Below, one piece after another: positions 31,703-40,303 of a stretch of 64,000 bases of DNA (the stretch's first letter is position 1; every line of letters starts with the position of its first letter). The notes below the pieces were generated by a model. That model saw only the letters and a list, made by a program, of their open reading frames with translations, did not search any database and was not told the origin of the DNA. The stretch is taken from NCBI RefSeq assembly GCF_036421855.1, contig NZ_JAZGOK010000009.1; one strand, given 5' to 3'. Source of the stretch: Georgenia_B sunbinii (GTDB taxonomy: Bacteria > Actinomycetota > Actinomycetes > Actinomycetales > Actinomycetaceae). A program made the translations under genes and the position numbers.

Positions 31703-31785
31703 CCGAGCACCTTGGCACGGTGGGCCGGGGTGACGCGTCCATCCTTCGATTGACGGCGACCGCGGCCGTGTGGGTGGCGGCCGGC

Positions 31786-32004
31786 TCAGGCGGGGTGGCG
31801 GCCCTTGGCGAAGTAGGTGATCGGGCCGACGAAGTTCACCGCGATCACCACGGCCCACACCGCCTTGGGGCCCCTGACCTGTTCGCTGGGACGCTTCGCC
31901 AGGTCGGCCCACGCCGTGGCCGCCAGCGTGAGCTGGACGGCGCCGAGCGCGACCGTCATGACGCGAGCACCAGCGCTCACATCCTTCGATCGACGCTTGC
32001 TCAT
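31786..32004 (-). CDS. PLDc_N-type small membrane protein
   Basis: 72 residues with two membrane helices. The ending AVWAVVIAVNFVGPITYFAKGRHP matches the phospholipase-D-nuclease N-terminal (PLDc_N) motif, in which Trp, Asn, Gly-Pro and Tyr-Phe-x-x-Gly-Arg are conserved. The ATG at 32004 follows GAGGAG at a seven-base spacing. Such proteins often occur alone; function unknown. Confidence 0.82.
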   Translation of the reverse strand: MSKRRSKDVSAGARVMTVALGAVQLTLAATAWADLAKRPSEQVRGPKAVWAVVIAVNFVGPITYFAKGRHPA

Positions 32005-32072
32005 GGTGATCTCCTCGGTTCGTCGGGCTGCCATCCTGCCGCCGGTCGGGCGCTGTGTCGAGGGAGGGCGAG

Positions 32073-32474
32073 TCAGGTCATCAGGTCGAACGTGCAGCGA
32101 GGTCCGTTGGCCTCGGCGAGCTTGCGGTCGCAGGTGACGAGCCGGCCGTCCAGCCGTTCTGTCAGGGCGACGTACGCGGCGTCGTACGCGGTGACGTTGT
32201 CGCGCAGTTCCCAGATCCGTTGCAGGAGCGGCGCGAGCGGCATGCGTCGGATCGGGAAGCTTGCCAAGTGCTGCAACGCTCCCGGCACCGCCGCCCGCAG
32301 CGTGGGGTTTGACTGGCTCAGGTCGCGCAGCGCCGACACGATCTCTGCGTCCAGATGCGCCGGCGCGAACAGCGCGTCGCCGACCGCCAGCCGCGCGACG
32401 ACCGTCCGTCGCCGCGGGTCCTCGACGGCATAGAAGGCGACGAGCGCGGAGGCGTCGACCACGGCCAGGCTCAT
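32073..32474 (-). CDS. VapC-type PIN toxin
   Basis: A 133-residue PIN-domain ribonuclease toxin. The first acidic residue is in AVVDASALVAFY, the second in HLDAEIVSALRDL, and the third and fourth in TAYDAAYVALTERL and TCDRKLAEANG. All four expected metal-binding acids are present. Its start overlaps the antitoxin stop by four bases (ATGA), so the two are translationally coupled. It should cleave RNA when the antitoxin is degraded. Confidence 0.92.
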   Translation of the reverse strand: MSLAVVDASALVAFYAVEDPRRRTVVARLAVGDALFAPAHLDAEIVSALRDLSQSNPTLRAAVPGALQHLASFPIRRMPLAPLLQRIWELRDNVTAYDAAYVALTERLDGRLVTCDRKLAEANGPRCTFDLMT

Positions 32475-32701
32475 GAGGCCTCGCGCACGTCCCTCACTGC
32501 GGCGGCCGCGTCTTCGATGGACACGCCGCTGCCCTCGGGTGGCTGGTACGACGCGAGGTAGTCGTCGAGCCGCGTCACCTGCGCGACCTCGATGAGGCGC
32601 GCGACGACGAATGACGACAGTGACTGCCGGTTGGCCTCGGCAGCATCGACCAGTGCTGCGTAAACGTCGTCGGGCACGTCCCGGAGATTCATGCGCTTCA
32701 T
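32471..32701 (-). CDS. VapB-type ribbon-helix-helix antitoxin (FitA-like)
   Basis: 76 residues; the N-terminal MKRMNLRDVPDDVYAALVDAAEANRQSLSSFV is the FitA/Arc-like ribbon-helix-helix DNA-binding domain, and the acidic C-terminal tail should wrap the toxin. It is upstream of and overlaps the PIN toxin. Autoregulation by the complex is expected. Confidence 0.88.
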   Translation of the reverse strand: MKRMNLRDVPDDVYAALVDAAEANRQSLSSFVVARLIEVAQVTRLDDYLASYQPPEGSGVSIEDAAAAVRDVREAS

Positions 32702-32741
32702 GGTGCCAGTGTGGCACCACGTCCGGGCCTGGTCCAGGGCA

Positions 32742-33389
32742 TCAGCCGCGGATGACGATTCCCAGCTCGCGGGCCATCGCGGGCAGCAGCGCGACGGCGT
32801 CGTCTGCGCTCACCGTCGCGCCGCGCAGCGCGGTCACGCCACCGATGCCGTCCAGCCGGCAGTCACGCAGCTCGACGTTGGTGCAGCGCAGCCCGGAGAG
32901 CTGCGCACCGGAGAGGTCGCAGTCCTCGAGCAGCACGTCGTCGAGCACCGTCTCGGTGAAGGTCGCCTCGGACAGGTCGCAGCCGCGCAGCACGACGCGC
33001 CGCAGCTGGGCGCCGTGCCACGACGTCAGCTTCGCCTGCACGCCCTCGAGGAGCGTCGACCGCGCCCGCACCCCGACGAGCAGGGCACCGGTGAGCCGGG
33101 CGTCGCGCACCGAGCAGCGCATCAGCGAGCCCTCGCGCCACACCAGGTTGGCGAGGTCCGCGCCGTCGAGCCGGCAGTCTGCCAGCGTCACCCGCTCCCA
33201 CGCGGCCCCGCCGGCGCGGACCCGGCTGAGGTCGCTCGCGTCGATCTGCGCCTCGCGCAGCGTGGTGAGGACCGCGCCGGTGAGGTCGACGCCGGACGTC
33301 GTCGCGTCGTCGAGGTCGGTGACGTCGCCGACCTCCAGGTGCGGCGGGATCGCCGGCTCGGGGATGCGCCGTACCCGGGGGCGGGTCAT
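32742..33389 (-). CDS. pentapeptide-repeat protein
   Basis: 215 residues forming a pentapeptide-repeat right-handed beta-helix from about residue 35 to 190. Examples are GVDLTGAVLTTLREAQIDAS, CRLDGADLANLV and CDLSEATFTETVLDDVLLED. The repeats are rather degenerate. Some pentapeptide proteins mimic DNA and protect gyrase, but nothing here shows that role. Its ATG overlaps the YbaK stop by four bases, making it the third gene of the helicase operon. Confidence 0.85.
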   Translation of the reverse strand: MTRPRVRRIPEPAIPPHLEVGDVTDLDDATTSGVDLTGAVLTTLREAQIDASDLSRVRAGGAAWERVTLADCRLDGADLANLVWREGSLMRCSVRDARLTGALLVGVRARSTLLEGVQAKLTSWHGAQLRRVVLRGCDLSEATFTETVLDDVLLEDCDLSGAQLSGLRCTNVELRDCRLDGIGGVTALRGATVSADDAVALLPAMARELGIVIRG

Positions 33390-33877
33390 GACTGGCCGAT
33401 CGGTGTGGTGCGGGCCCGGGTGAGCGCGACGAGGTCGCCGGGGGCAAGCTCGACGTCGCAGCCTCGCCGACCGGCGCTGACCAGCACCGCCGGGTGGTCC
33501 AGCGCGGTGGTGTCGACGACGACGGTGAGCGCCTTGCGCTGGCCGAGCGGCGAGATCCCGCCGATGACGTACCCGGTGGCGCGCTCGGCGACGTCCCGCG
33601 GCGCCATCGTCGCGCGCTTGCCGCCGACCGACGCCGCCAACGCCTTGAGATCGAGCTCCCCGGTGACCGGCACGACGGCGACCACGAGCCGATCGTCCAC
33701 CTGCGCGACGAGCGTCTTGAGGACCCGCGCGGGGTCGACGCCGAGGGCCGCGGCAGCCTCCGCCCCGAAGGAGAGTCCGCTGCCCGGGTCGTGCTCGTAC
33801 TCGCGGACGGTGTGCTCGATGCCGGCGGTCTGCAGTGCGCGCAACGCCGGGGTGCCGGCCGGCGCCCGCCGGCTCAC
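33386..33877 (-). CDS. ybaK: Cys-tRNA(Pro)/aminoacyl-tRNA deacylase, YbaK family
   Basis: A 163-residue YbaK/EbsC trans-editing domain. The N-terminal ALRALQTAGIEHTVREYEHDP, VDPARVLKTLVAQVDDRLVVAVVPV (with the conserved Lys) and GYVIGGISPLGQRKALTVVVD are typical; GGxSPlG is the substrate-loop signature. It hydrolyses mischarged Cys-tRNA(Pro). The GTG start overlaps the helicase stop codon (GTGA), and its own stop overlaps the pentapeptide gene start, so all three are tightly coupled. Confidence 0.92.
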   Translation of the reverse strand: MSRRAPAGTPALRALQTAGIEHTVREYEHDPGSGLSFGAEAAAALGVDPARVLKTLVAQVDDRLVVAVVPVTGELDLKALAASVGGKRATMAPRDVAERATGYVIGGISPLGQRKALTVVVDTTALDHPAVLVSAGRRGCDVELAPGDLVALTRARTTPIGQS

Positions 33878-36600
33878 CGCGGCCCGACCTCGAGCACCCG
33901 CAGCACCGCGCCGGTCGCCTCGTCGCTGGCGTCGAGGTCGACGAGCACGGAGATTCCCCAGTCGTGATCGCCCTCCGGGTCGTCGAAGGTCTGGCGCACC
34001 AGCCACGCGCGGTGCCGCTCGGCGAGGTCGAGCGTGGCGTCGTCGTCCTCGGCGATCCCCGCGCGCAGCAGGTCCTCACGGGCGGGGCGCTCGACGATCC
34101 GCACCAGCGCGGCCGACCGGGCCTCGGTGTCGACGCCGAGCCAGTCGTACTCCTGCCAGTAGGGGGCCATCGCCTGCTGCCACCGGGTCTCGTCCCAGCC
34201 GTCGGCGCCGTGCATCTGGCCCAGCGCCTCGTGACGCTCGGTCGCGACGAGGTCGAGCCGCCGGAAGACCGCGTTGCGCACCGCCACCCGGAAGGCGTGC
34301 CGGTTGCGGGTGAAGGCGATCGGCTCGCCGTCGGGGCCCTCGCCGAACCGGCGCTCGACGACGTCGACAATCCTGCTGTCGGTGACAAGTCTGCTGTCGG
34401 TGACAATCCCGCTGTCGGCGGAAGGGGGGAGGGTGGCGGCTGCGGCGGCGCTGGGGGCGGCGTCGCGGAGGGACTCCCACTCGTCGAGCAGCGAGGAGTC
34501 GACGGCGCGGACGAGGGTGCCGAGCCACTCGATGATCTCCTCGACCTCCTCGGTGCGGGCGTGCTCGGGCACCACCTGGCGCAGCGCGCGGTAGGCGTCG
34601 GTGAGGTAGCGCAGCACGACTCCCTCGCTGCGTCCGACGTCGTAGCGGGAGACCAGCTCGGAGAACGTCATCGCGCTCTCCACCATCTCGCGCACCACCG
34701 ACTTCGCCTTGAGCTCGTTGTCGGCGACCCACGGGTTGGTCTGCCGGTAGAGGGTCAGTGCGGCCTCGAGCAGCTCGGCCAGCGGCCGCGGCCAGGTGAT
34801 CTCCTCCAGCGCCGCCATCCGGTCCTCGTACTCCATGCCCTCGGCCTTCATCTGGCCGATCGCGTCGCCGCGGGCCGCGCGCTGCTGGGCGTACAGCAGC
34901 GGCCGCGGGTCCTCCAGGGTGGCCTCGATGACCGAGACGACGTCGAGCGCGAAGTCCGGTGCGTCGACGTCGAGGAGGTCGATGGACGCCAGCGCGAACG
35001 GCGACAGCGGTGCGTTGAGCGCGAAGTCCCGGGGCAGGTCGAGGGTGAGACGGACGTACGGCTCACCCGGATGGGCGCGGCGCCACGCGGCGTCGGCGTG
35101 CTCGACGACGCCGGCGGTGCGCAGCGAGCGGTAGATCTCCACCGCCCGGCGGACGTGCATGTTGCGCGGCGTGCGTGGCTCGTGGTTGTCGGTGAGAAGC
35201 TTGTGCATCGCCTTGACCGGGTCGCCCGGGCGGGCCAGCACCGACAGCACCATCGTGTGGGTGACGGAGAACTGGCTGGTGAGCGGCTCCGGTGAGGCGT
35301 CCCGCAGCCGCTCGAAGGTCTTGTCGGTCCAGTTGACGAGGCCGCTGGGTGCCTTCTTGCGGACGATCTTCTTCCGCTTGCGCTCGTCGTCGCCGGCCTT
35401 GGCCAGCGACTTGGCGTTCTCGATGACGTGCTCAGGCGCCTGGACGATCACCTCGCCGGTGGTGTCGTAGCCGGCGCGGCCGGCGCGGCCGGCGATCTGG
35501 TGGAACTCGCGGGCGCTGAGGTGGCGCGAGCGCTCGCCGTCGAACTTGGTCATCGCGGTGAAGACCACGGTGCGGATCGGCACGTTGATGCCGACGCCGA
35601 GGGTGTCGGTGCCGCAGACCACGGCGAGCAGCCCGGCCTGGGTCAGCCGCTCCACCAGGCGCCGGTAGCGCGGCAGCATGCCGGCGTGGTGGACACCGAT
35701 CCCCAGCCGCAGCAGCCGCGACAGCGTCTGGCCGAAGCCCTTGGCGAACCGGAAGTCGCCCAGCGCCTCGATGATCTCGTCGCGCCGCTCGCGGGAGGCG
35801 ATGTTCACCGAGGTCAGCGCCTGCGCGCGCTCGACGGCGTCCTTCTGCGCGAAATGGACGACGTACACCGGCGACTTGTGGGTCTGCACCAGCCGCAGCA
35901 ACAGGTCCTGGATCGGCTCGAGGGAGTAGTCGAAGCTCAGCGGCACCGGCCGCTCGGCGTCGTCGACCACCGCGACGTCGCGGTCGGTGCGCCGCCGCAG
36001 GTCCTCGACGAAGAACGAGACGTCGCCCAGCGTGGCGCTGAGCAGCACGAACTGGGTGTGGGGCAGCTCGAGGAGCGGGACCTGCCAGGCCCAGCCGCGC
36101 TGCGGGTCGGCGTAGAAGTGGAACTCGTCCATCACGACGATCCCGGCGTCCAGCGCGGCGCCCTCGCGCAGCGCCTGGTTGGCGAGGATCTCCGCGGTGC
36201 AGCAGATGATCGGGGCGTCGGGGTTGATCGCGGAGTCCCCGGTGACCATGCCCACGTTCGACGAGCCGAACAGCGCGACGAGCTCGAAGAACTTCTCGCT
36301 CACCAGCGCCTTGAGCGGCGCGGTGTAGTACGTGCGCTCGTTGCGCGCCAGCGCCACGGTGTGGGCCGCCAGCGCGATCATCGACTTCCCCGACCCGGTG
36401 GGCGTGGCGACGATGACGTGCGAACCGGTGGCGATCTCCAGCAACGCCTCGTCCTGGTGGGGGTAGAGCGCGCGGCCGGTGCCGGCGGCCCAGGCGGTGA
36501 AGCCCTCGTAGAGGGCGTCGGGGTCGAGCTCGCCGTCCTCGGCCGCATCGTCCTCGAGACGGTCGAGGAGAACGTTGAGCTCGTGCACGGTGACAGTCAC
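33874..36600 (-). CDS. DEAD/DEAH-box RNA helicase with DUF3516
   Basis: A 908-residue superfamily II helicase. Walker A TPTGSGKS is at residues 66-73 and the Walker B motif is DEFH at 158-161 (instead of DEVH). Motif III LLSATLGD is near 186, and motif VI QIAGRAGRAGYD near 360. The C-terminal half is DUF3516, found in actinobacterial Ski2-like helicases thought to act in RNA metabolism. Residues 728-745 are an insertion of three six-residue repeats (ADSGIV TDSRLV TDSRIV) encoded by three 18-bp units identical in type to the array after ilvE. It heads an operon with ybaK and the pentapeptide gene. Confidence 0.93.
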   Translation of the reverse strand: MTVTVHELNVLLDRLEDDAAEDGELDPDALYEGFTAWAAGTGRALYPHQDEALLEIATGSHVIVATPTGSGKSMIALAAHTVALARNERTYYTAPLKALVSEKFFELVALFGSSNVGMVTGDSAINPDAPIICCTAEILANQALREGAALDAGIVVMDEFHFYADPQRGWAWQVPLLELPHTQFVLLSATLGDVSFFVEDLRRRTDRDVAVVDDAERPVPLSFDYSLEPIQDLLLRLVQTHKSPVYVVHFAQKDAVERAQALTSVNIASRERRDEIIEALGDFRFAKGFGQTLSRLLRLGIGVHHAGMLPRYRRLVERLTQAGLLAVVCGTDTLGVGINVPIRTVVFTAMTKFDGERSRHLSAREFHQIAGRAGRAGYDTTGEVIVQAPEHVIENAKSLAKAGDDERKRKKIVRKKAPSGLVNWTDKTFERLRDASPEPLTSQFSVTHTMVLSVLARPGDPVKAMHKLLTDNHEPRTPRNMHVRRAVEIYRSLRTAGVVEHADAAWRRAHPGEPYVRLTLDLPRDFALNAPLSPFALASIDLLDVDAPDFALDVVSVIEATLEDPRPLLYAQQRAARGDAIGQMKAEGMEYEDRMAALEEITWPRPLAELLEAALTLYRQTNPWVADNELKAKSVVREMVESAMTFSELVSRYDVGRSEGVVLRYLTDAYRALRQVVPEHARTEEVEEIIEWLGTLVRAVDSSLLDEWESLRDAAPSAAAAATLPPSADSGIVTDSRLVTDSRIVDVVERRFGEGPDGEPIAFTRNRHAFRVAVRNAVFRRLDLVATERHEALGQMHGADGWDETRWQQAMAPYWQEYDWLGVDTEARSAALVRIVERPAREDLLRAGIAEDDDATLDLAERHRAWLVRQTFDDPEGDHDWGISVLVDLDASDEATGAVLRVLEVGPR
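34366..34419. repeat. three 18-bp dispersed units inside the helicase gene
   Basis: Units at 34366-34383, 34384-34401 and 34402-34419 are GACAATCCTGCTGTCGGT, GACAAGTCTGCTGTCGGT and GACAATCCCGCTGTCGGC. The first is identical to the units at 2406 and 2442. Each is 18 bp, so the helicase frame is preserved and reads as hexapeptides of the type (A/T)DS(G/R)(I/L)V. Confidence 0.92.
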
Positions 36601-36663
36601 CGGGCCAGTCTCGCAGAGAAGGCCGGACGGTCCGGGGCTAGCACCGGGCCCGCCTTGAGGAGT

Positions 36664-36689
36664 AGGCTGACTGTACGTTCAGTCAGCCT
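36664..36689. promoter_or_regulatory. perfect palindromic operator of the TetR gene
   Basis: AGGCTGACTG and CAGTCAGCCT form a perfect 10-bp inverted repeat with the six-base spacer TACGTT, starting 56 bases and ending 31 bases before the TetR start. It is a classic TetR-family operator and should mediate autorepression of the regulator-exporter operon. Confidence 0.8.
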
Positions 36690-36719
36690 GGACTGGGGAC
36701 CAGTTGCGAGGGAGCAGGG

Positions 36720-37409
36720 ATGACACAGCGGGTCGATGCCGAGGCACTGCCGGACGGCACCGGTGCGGAGCGGATCCTGCGGGTCGCCGTCGACCTGTTC
36801 GGCCGCCATGGCGTGCGAGCCACCAGCCTCAAGGCGATCGCGGCAGATGCCGGGGTGTCGCCGGCGCTGATCCTGCACCACTACGGCTCCAAGGACGGCC
36901 TGCGGGTCGCCTGCGACACGCATGTTGCCGCCACCCTGAGGGGCATCAAGGCCGACGCCGTCGCGCGGGGCACGCGCCTCGACCCGCTCTCGATGTTCGA
37001 GGGCTTACCGGAGCGCCGGCCGCTGGTGCGCTACTTCGCGCGCACCGTCACCGACGGCAGCCCGCACGTCAACGAGCTGGTCGACCAGCTCGTCGCCGAC
37101 GCCGAGCGCTACACCGCCGACGCCCAGCGGCAGGGCCTGGTGCGGTCCAGTAGCGACCCGAAGGCCCGCATCGTGGTGCTGCTGCTCGCCTCGCTCGGCA
37201 CCCTTGTGCTGCACCCGCACCTGGAGCGGCTGCTGGGGGTCGACCTCATCGACGGCGACGAGCCGCCGATGCGCTACTACCGCGCCCTGCTCGAGATCTA
37301 CTTCGACGGGGTGTTCGCCGACGACAGCTATCCCGAGCTGCGCGCGGCACTCGACGTCTCGGCCCCGGTGGCCGGGGAGGAAGGACAGACCGATGACAAC
37401 AACCCCTGA
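36720..37409 (+). CDS. TetR-family regulator of the ABC exporter
   Basis: 229 residues. The N-terminal helix-turn-helix is RILRVAVDLFGRHGVRATSLKAIAADAGVSPALILHHYGSKDGL (residues about 19-62). The C-terminal ligand-binding domain ends near 215. Its 3' end overlaps the ATPase gene by 17 bases, so the three genes form one operon. It probably represses the exporter and itself by binding the palindrome upstream. Confidence 0.93.
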   Translation: MTQRVDAEALPDGTGAERILRVAVDLFGRHGVRATSLKAIAADAGVSPALILHHYGSKDGLRVACDTHVAATLRGIKADAVARGTRLDPLSMFEGLPERRPLVRYFARTVTDGSPHVNELVDQLVADAERYTADAQRQGLVRSSSDPKARIVVLLLASLGTLVLHPHLERLLGVDLIDGDEPPMRYYRALLEIYFDGVFADDSYPELRAALDVSAPVAGEEGQTDDNNP

Positions 37410-38316
37410 GGTGATCGAGTCCGCCGGACTCGTGAAGACCTTCGGCGCCACGCGGGCGCTGGACGGGCTGGACCTGACCGTCGGGCGCGGCGAGGTGCAC
37501 GGCTTCCTCGGCCCGAACGGCGCCGGGAAGTCCACCATGATGCGGGTGCTGCTCGGGCTGCTGAGGGCCGACGGCGGCTCGGTGCGCCTGTTCGGCGCCG
37601 ACCCGTGGACCGACGCCGTCGCTCTCCACCGCCGGCTCGCCTATGTCCCGGGCGACGTCGAGCTGTGGCCCAACCTCACCGGCGGCGAGGCCATCGACCT
37701 GCTCTCCCGGCTGCGGGGCTCGGTGAACCAGCGCCGCCGCGACGAGCTGTGCGAGCGGTTCGACCTCGACCCGAGCAAGAAGGCCCGCACCTACTCCAAG
37801 GGCAACCGGCAGAAGGTCGCGCTGATCTCGGCGCTGACGTCCGACGTCGAGCTGCTGCTGCTCGACGAGCCGACCGCCGGGCTGGACCCGCTGATGGAGG
37901 TGGTGTTCCAGCAGTGCATCACCGAGGCCCGGGACACGGGCGCCACCGTGCTGCTCTCCAGCCACATCCTGGCGCAGGTCGAGGTGCTGGCGGACCGGAT
38001 CTCCATCGTCCGGCACGGCCGGATCGTCGAGACCGGCTCGCTGCACGACCTGCGCCACATGACCCGCACCAGCATCGTGGTGAGCACCGAACGGTCCGCT
38101 GACGGCCTCGCTGGTGTGCCCGGCGTGCACAACCTGCAGCGCGACGACGGGCAGCTGCGGCTGGACGTCGACGGCGACCAGGTCGGTCCGGTGATGCGAG
38201 AGCTGGGCGCCCTCGGGGTGCGGTCGATCGTCGCTCACCCGCCCACCCTTGAGCAGCTGCTCATGCGGCACTACGGCGACGAGGTCGGCCCCGGTCGGCG
38301 CGAGGAGGTGGCCTGA
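37393..38316 (+). CDS. ABC transporter ATP-binding protein (antibiotic-exporter type)
   Basis: 307 residues. Walker A GPNGAGKSTMM, a signature loop reading TYSKGNRQKVALISAL (in place of LSGGQ), Walker B ELLLLDEPTAGLDPLM and the H-loop LLSSHIL are present. The degenerate YSKGNRQK signature is typical of actinobacterial DrrA-like exporters paired with 12-helix permeases. It is followed directly by the permease gene (one base between stop and ATG). Confidence 0.94.
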   Translation: MTTTPEVIESAGLVKTFGATRALDGLDLTVGRGEVHGFLGPNGAGKSTMMRVLLGLLRADGGSVRLFGADPWTDAVALHRRLAYVPGDVELWPNLTGGEAIDLLSRLRGSVNQRRRDELCERFDLDPSKKARTYSKGNRQKVALISALTSDVELLLLDEPTAGLDPLMEVVFQQCITEARDTGATVLLSSHILAQVEVLADRISIVRHGRIVETGSLHDLRHMTRTSIVVSTERSADGLAGVPGVHNLQRDDGQLRLDVDGDQVGPVMRELGALGVRSIVAHPPTLEQLLMRHYGDEVGPGRREEVA

Positions 38317-38317
38317 G

Positions 38318-39973
38318 ATGGCCTCGACGCTCGACACCCGGACCTCCCGCCCGCCGGTGAGGGGCGGCTCGGAGGACTCCGGGCCGCGGGCCGGCACCAC
38401 GGTGATGGTGCGGTTCATGCTGCGCCGGGACCGCGTCAAGCTGCCGGCGTGGATCGCCGGGCTCGGCGTGTTCGTGGTCTACATCGGTGCCGCGCTGCCA
38501 CAGCTGGCGCCGACGGAGGAGGACCTCGCCGCCGTCGCCCCGCTGGTCCAGCAGCCGGTGGGCCGGATGTTCACCGGCCCCGGGTACGGCATGGACGCGC
38601 CGACCTACGAGAACTTCTTTGCCGCCGGGTACGCCCCCTACCTCTTCCTGCTCGCCGCGCTGATGAACATCATGCTTGTCACCCGGCACACCCGGCTGGA
38701 GGAGCAGACCGGCCGCGCCGAGCTGGTGCGGGCCAACGTCACCGGTCGGCAGACGATGCTCACCGCCGCCCTGGTGGTCGCGGCGATCGGCAACGCCGCA
38801 GTGGCCGTCGTGGTCGCCGCGCTGGCGATCGCCAACGGCTTCGCCGCCACCGGGTCGTTGCTCATCGGCTGCGGCGCGGGACTGGTCGGGATGGCGTTCG
38901 CCGGACTCACCGCGGTCACCGCCCAGCTGAGCGAGAACTCGCGCGGCGTCGCCGGTCTCGCCGGCATCGTGCTCGGCGTCGCCTACCTGCTCCGGGCCGT
39001 CGGCGACATGGCCGAGCTCGGCGGCAGTGCGCTGTCGTGGGCCTCGCCGCTGGGCTGGGCGTCCCAGACTGCGCCCTACGTCCTCGACCGGTGGTGGCCG
39101 CTGCTGCCGCTGGCCGCGCTCGCCATCGTCGGGGTGGTCCTCGCCTTCGTGCTCCAGGGGCGACGTGACCTGGGCGCCGGACTGCTCAGCGCCCGTCCCG
39201 GACGAGCGACCGCCCGGCCGTCGCTGGGCACCCCGCTCGGGCTGGCCGCCCGGCTGCAGCGCGGTGCGTTCCTCGGCTGGGGCGTCGCGGTACTCGCTTT
39301 CGGCGTCGTCGACGGCGCCTTCGCCCAGGTGATGCTCGACGCCGACATGCCGCCGGCGGTCGGCGAGATCTTCGGCGGCGAGGTCGGGATGCTCGGCGGC
39401 TACCTGGCGTTCCTCGCCACCTTCAACGGCTACCTCACCGCCGCCTACACCGTCTTCGCCGTGCAGAGCCTGCGGGCGGAGGAGAGTCACGGCCGGGCCG
39501 AGCAGGTGCTCGCGACGCCGACGGCGCGGGCCACCTGGGCCGGCGCGCACCTGCTCGTCGTCGCACTCGGCGCGGCCGTCATCCTCGTGGTCGGCGGCGT
39601 CGGCACCGCGCTCGCGGTCGCGGCAGTCACCGGGGAGAGCGGCATCATCGGCGACGTCGTGCTCGCGCACGTGAACATGCTGCCCGGGGTGCTGGTGGTG
39701 CTGGGGCTCAGCGCGCTGCTGTTCGGTTGGCTGCCGCGGCTGATGGCGCCGGTCGGATGGGCGCTGGTCGGTGTCATCGTGTTCGTCGGCAACTTCGCCG
39801 GGCTGCTCGACCTGCCGCCGTGGCTGGCGAACATCTCGCCGCTGAGCCACCCGGCCCAGGTGCCGCTGGAGGACGTCGCGCTGATCCCGCTCCTCGTCCT
39901 CCTCGGCCTCGCCGCGGCGCTCGCGGGTCTGGGCCTGCTCGGGCTGCGCCGCCGGCAGATCGAGACGCGCTGA
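38318..39973 (+). CDS. ABC transporter permease, 12-helix exporter type
   Basis: A 551-residue membrane protein with a short N-terminal cytosolic tail and about 12 hydrophobic helices, in two halves of six. Each half has the GRAELVRA / GRAEQVLATPTAR motif after the second helix (residues about 130 and 395). This is the family annotated as polyketide-antibiotic exporter permease in actinobacteria. Together with the TetR and ATPase it makes a complete efflux operon. The substrate is unknown. Confidence 0.92.
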   Translation: MASTLDTRTSRPPVRGGSEDSGPRAGTTVMVRFMLRRDRVKLPAWIAGLGVFVVYIGAALPQLAPTEEDLAAVAPLVQQPVGRMFTGPGYGMDAPTYENFFAAGYAPYLFLLAALMNIMLVTRHTRLEEQTGRAELVRANVTGRQTMLTAALVVAAIGNAAVAVVVAALAIANGFAATGSLLIGCGAGLVGMAFAGLTAVTAQLSENSRGVAGLAGIVLGVAYLLRAVGDMAELGGSALSWASPLGWASQTAPYVLDRWWPLLPLAALAIVGVVLAFVLQGRRDLGAGLLSARPGRATARPSLGTPLGLAARLQRGAFLGWGVAVLAFGVVDGAFAQVMLDADMPPAVGEIFGGEVGMLGGYLAFLATFNGYLTAAYTVFAVQSLRAEESHGRAEQVLATPTARATWAGAHLLVVALGAAVILVVGGVGTALAVAAVTGESGIIGDVVLAHVNMLPGVLVVLGLSALLFGWLPRLMAPVGWALVGVIVFVGNFAGLLDLPPWLANISPLSHPAQVPLEDVALIPLLVLLGLAAALAGLGLLGLRRRQIETR

Positions 39974-40024
39974 GTCTCGCGGAGGGGCCGACATGGAAAG
40001 GGTAGACGTGGGATCTGCCCTGGG

Positions 40025-40030
40025 TAGAAT
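40025..40030 (+). promoter_or_regulatory. candidate -10 box of the vapBC operon
   Basis: TAGAAT ends six bases before the antitoxin ATG, without a ribosome-binding site, which predicts a leaderless mRNA. A direct repeat GGGTAGA (40000 and 40022, 22 bases apart, two helical turns) overlaps it and may be the VapBC operator. Confidence 0.55.
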
Positions 40031-40036
40031 TGACGC

Positions 40037-40303
40037 ATGGCGCTGAACATCAAGAATGAACGGACGCACGCCCTGGTGCGCCGGCTCGCCGAGATGACCG
40101 GCCAGAGCCAGACGAGCGCCGTCGAGGACGCCGTGCAGCGACGCATCGAGGAGCTGTCCCGCTCCGAGGACGAGGTCGAGGCGAAGGTCGAGCGCGCGCT
40201 GCGGATCGCCGAGGAGTTCAGCGCGGACCTCACTCCGCAGGACCGTGAAGCGCTGCTGTCCGCGGACGACTACCTCTACGACGAGCTCGGCCTGCCCAAG
40301 TGA
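40037..40303 (+). CDS. VapB-type antitoxin (Rv0623-like)
   Basis: 88 residues; MALNIKNERTHALVRRLAEMTGQSQTSAVEDAVQRRI is the Rv0623-like VapB DNA-binding domain, followed by an acidic toxin-binding tail. It overlaps the toxin GTG by four bases. It is a different antitoxin family from the modules at 32.5 and 46 kb. Confidence 0.92.
   Translation: MALNIKNERTHALVRRLAEMTGQSQTSAVEDAVQRRIEELSRSEDEVEAKVERALRIAEEFSADLTPQDREALLSADDYLYDELGLPK

Noticed and set aside
39961..39979. CGAGAC/GTCTCG hairpin at the ABC permease stop
   Set aside because: Only six base pairs, overlaps the coding end and has no T-run; too weak to call a terminator.
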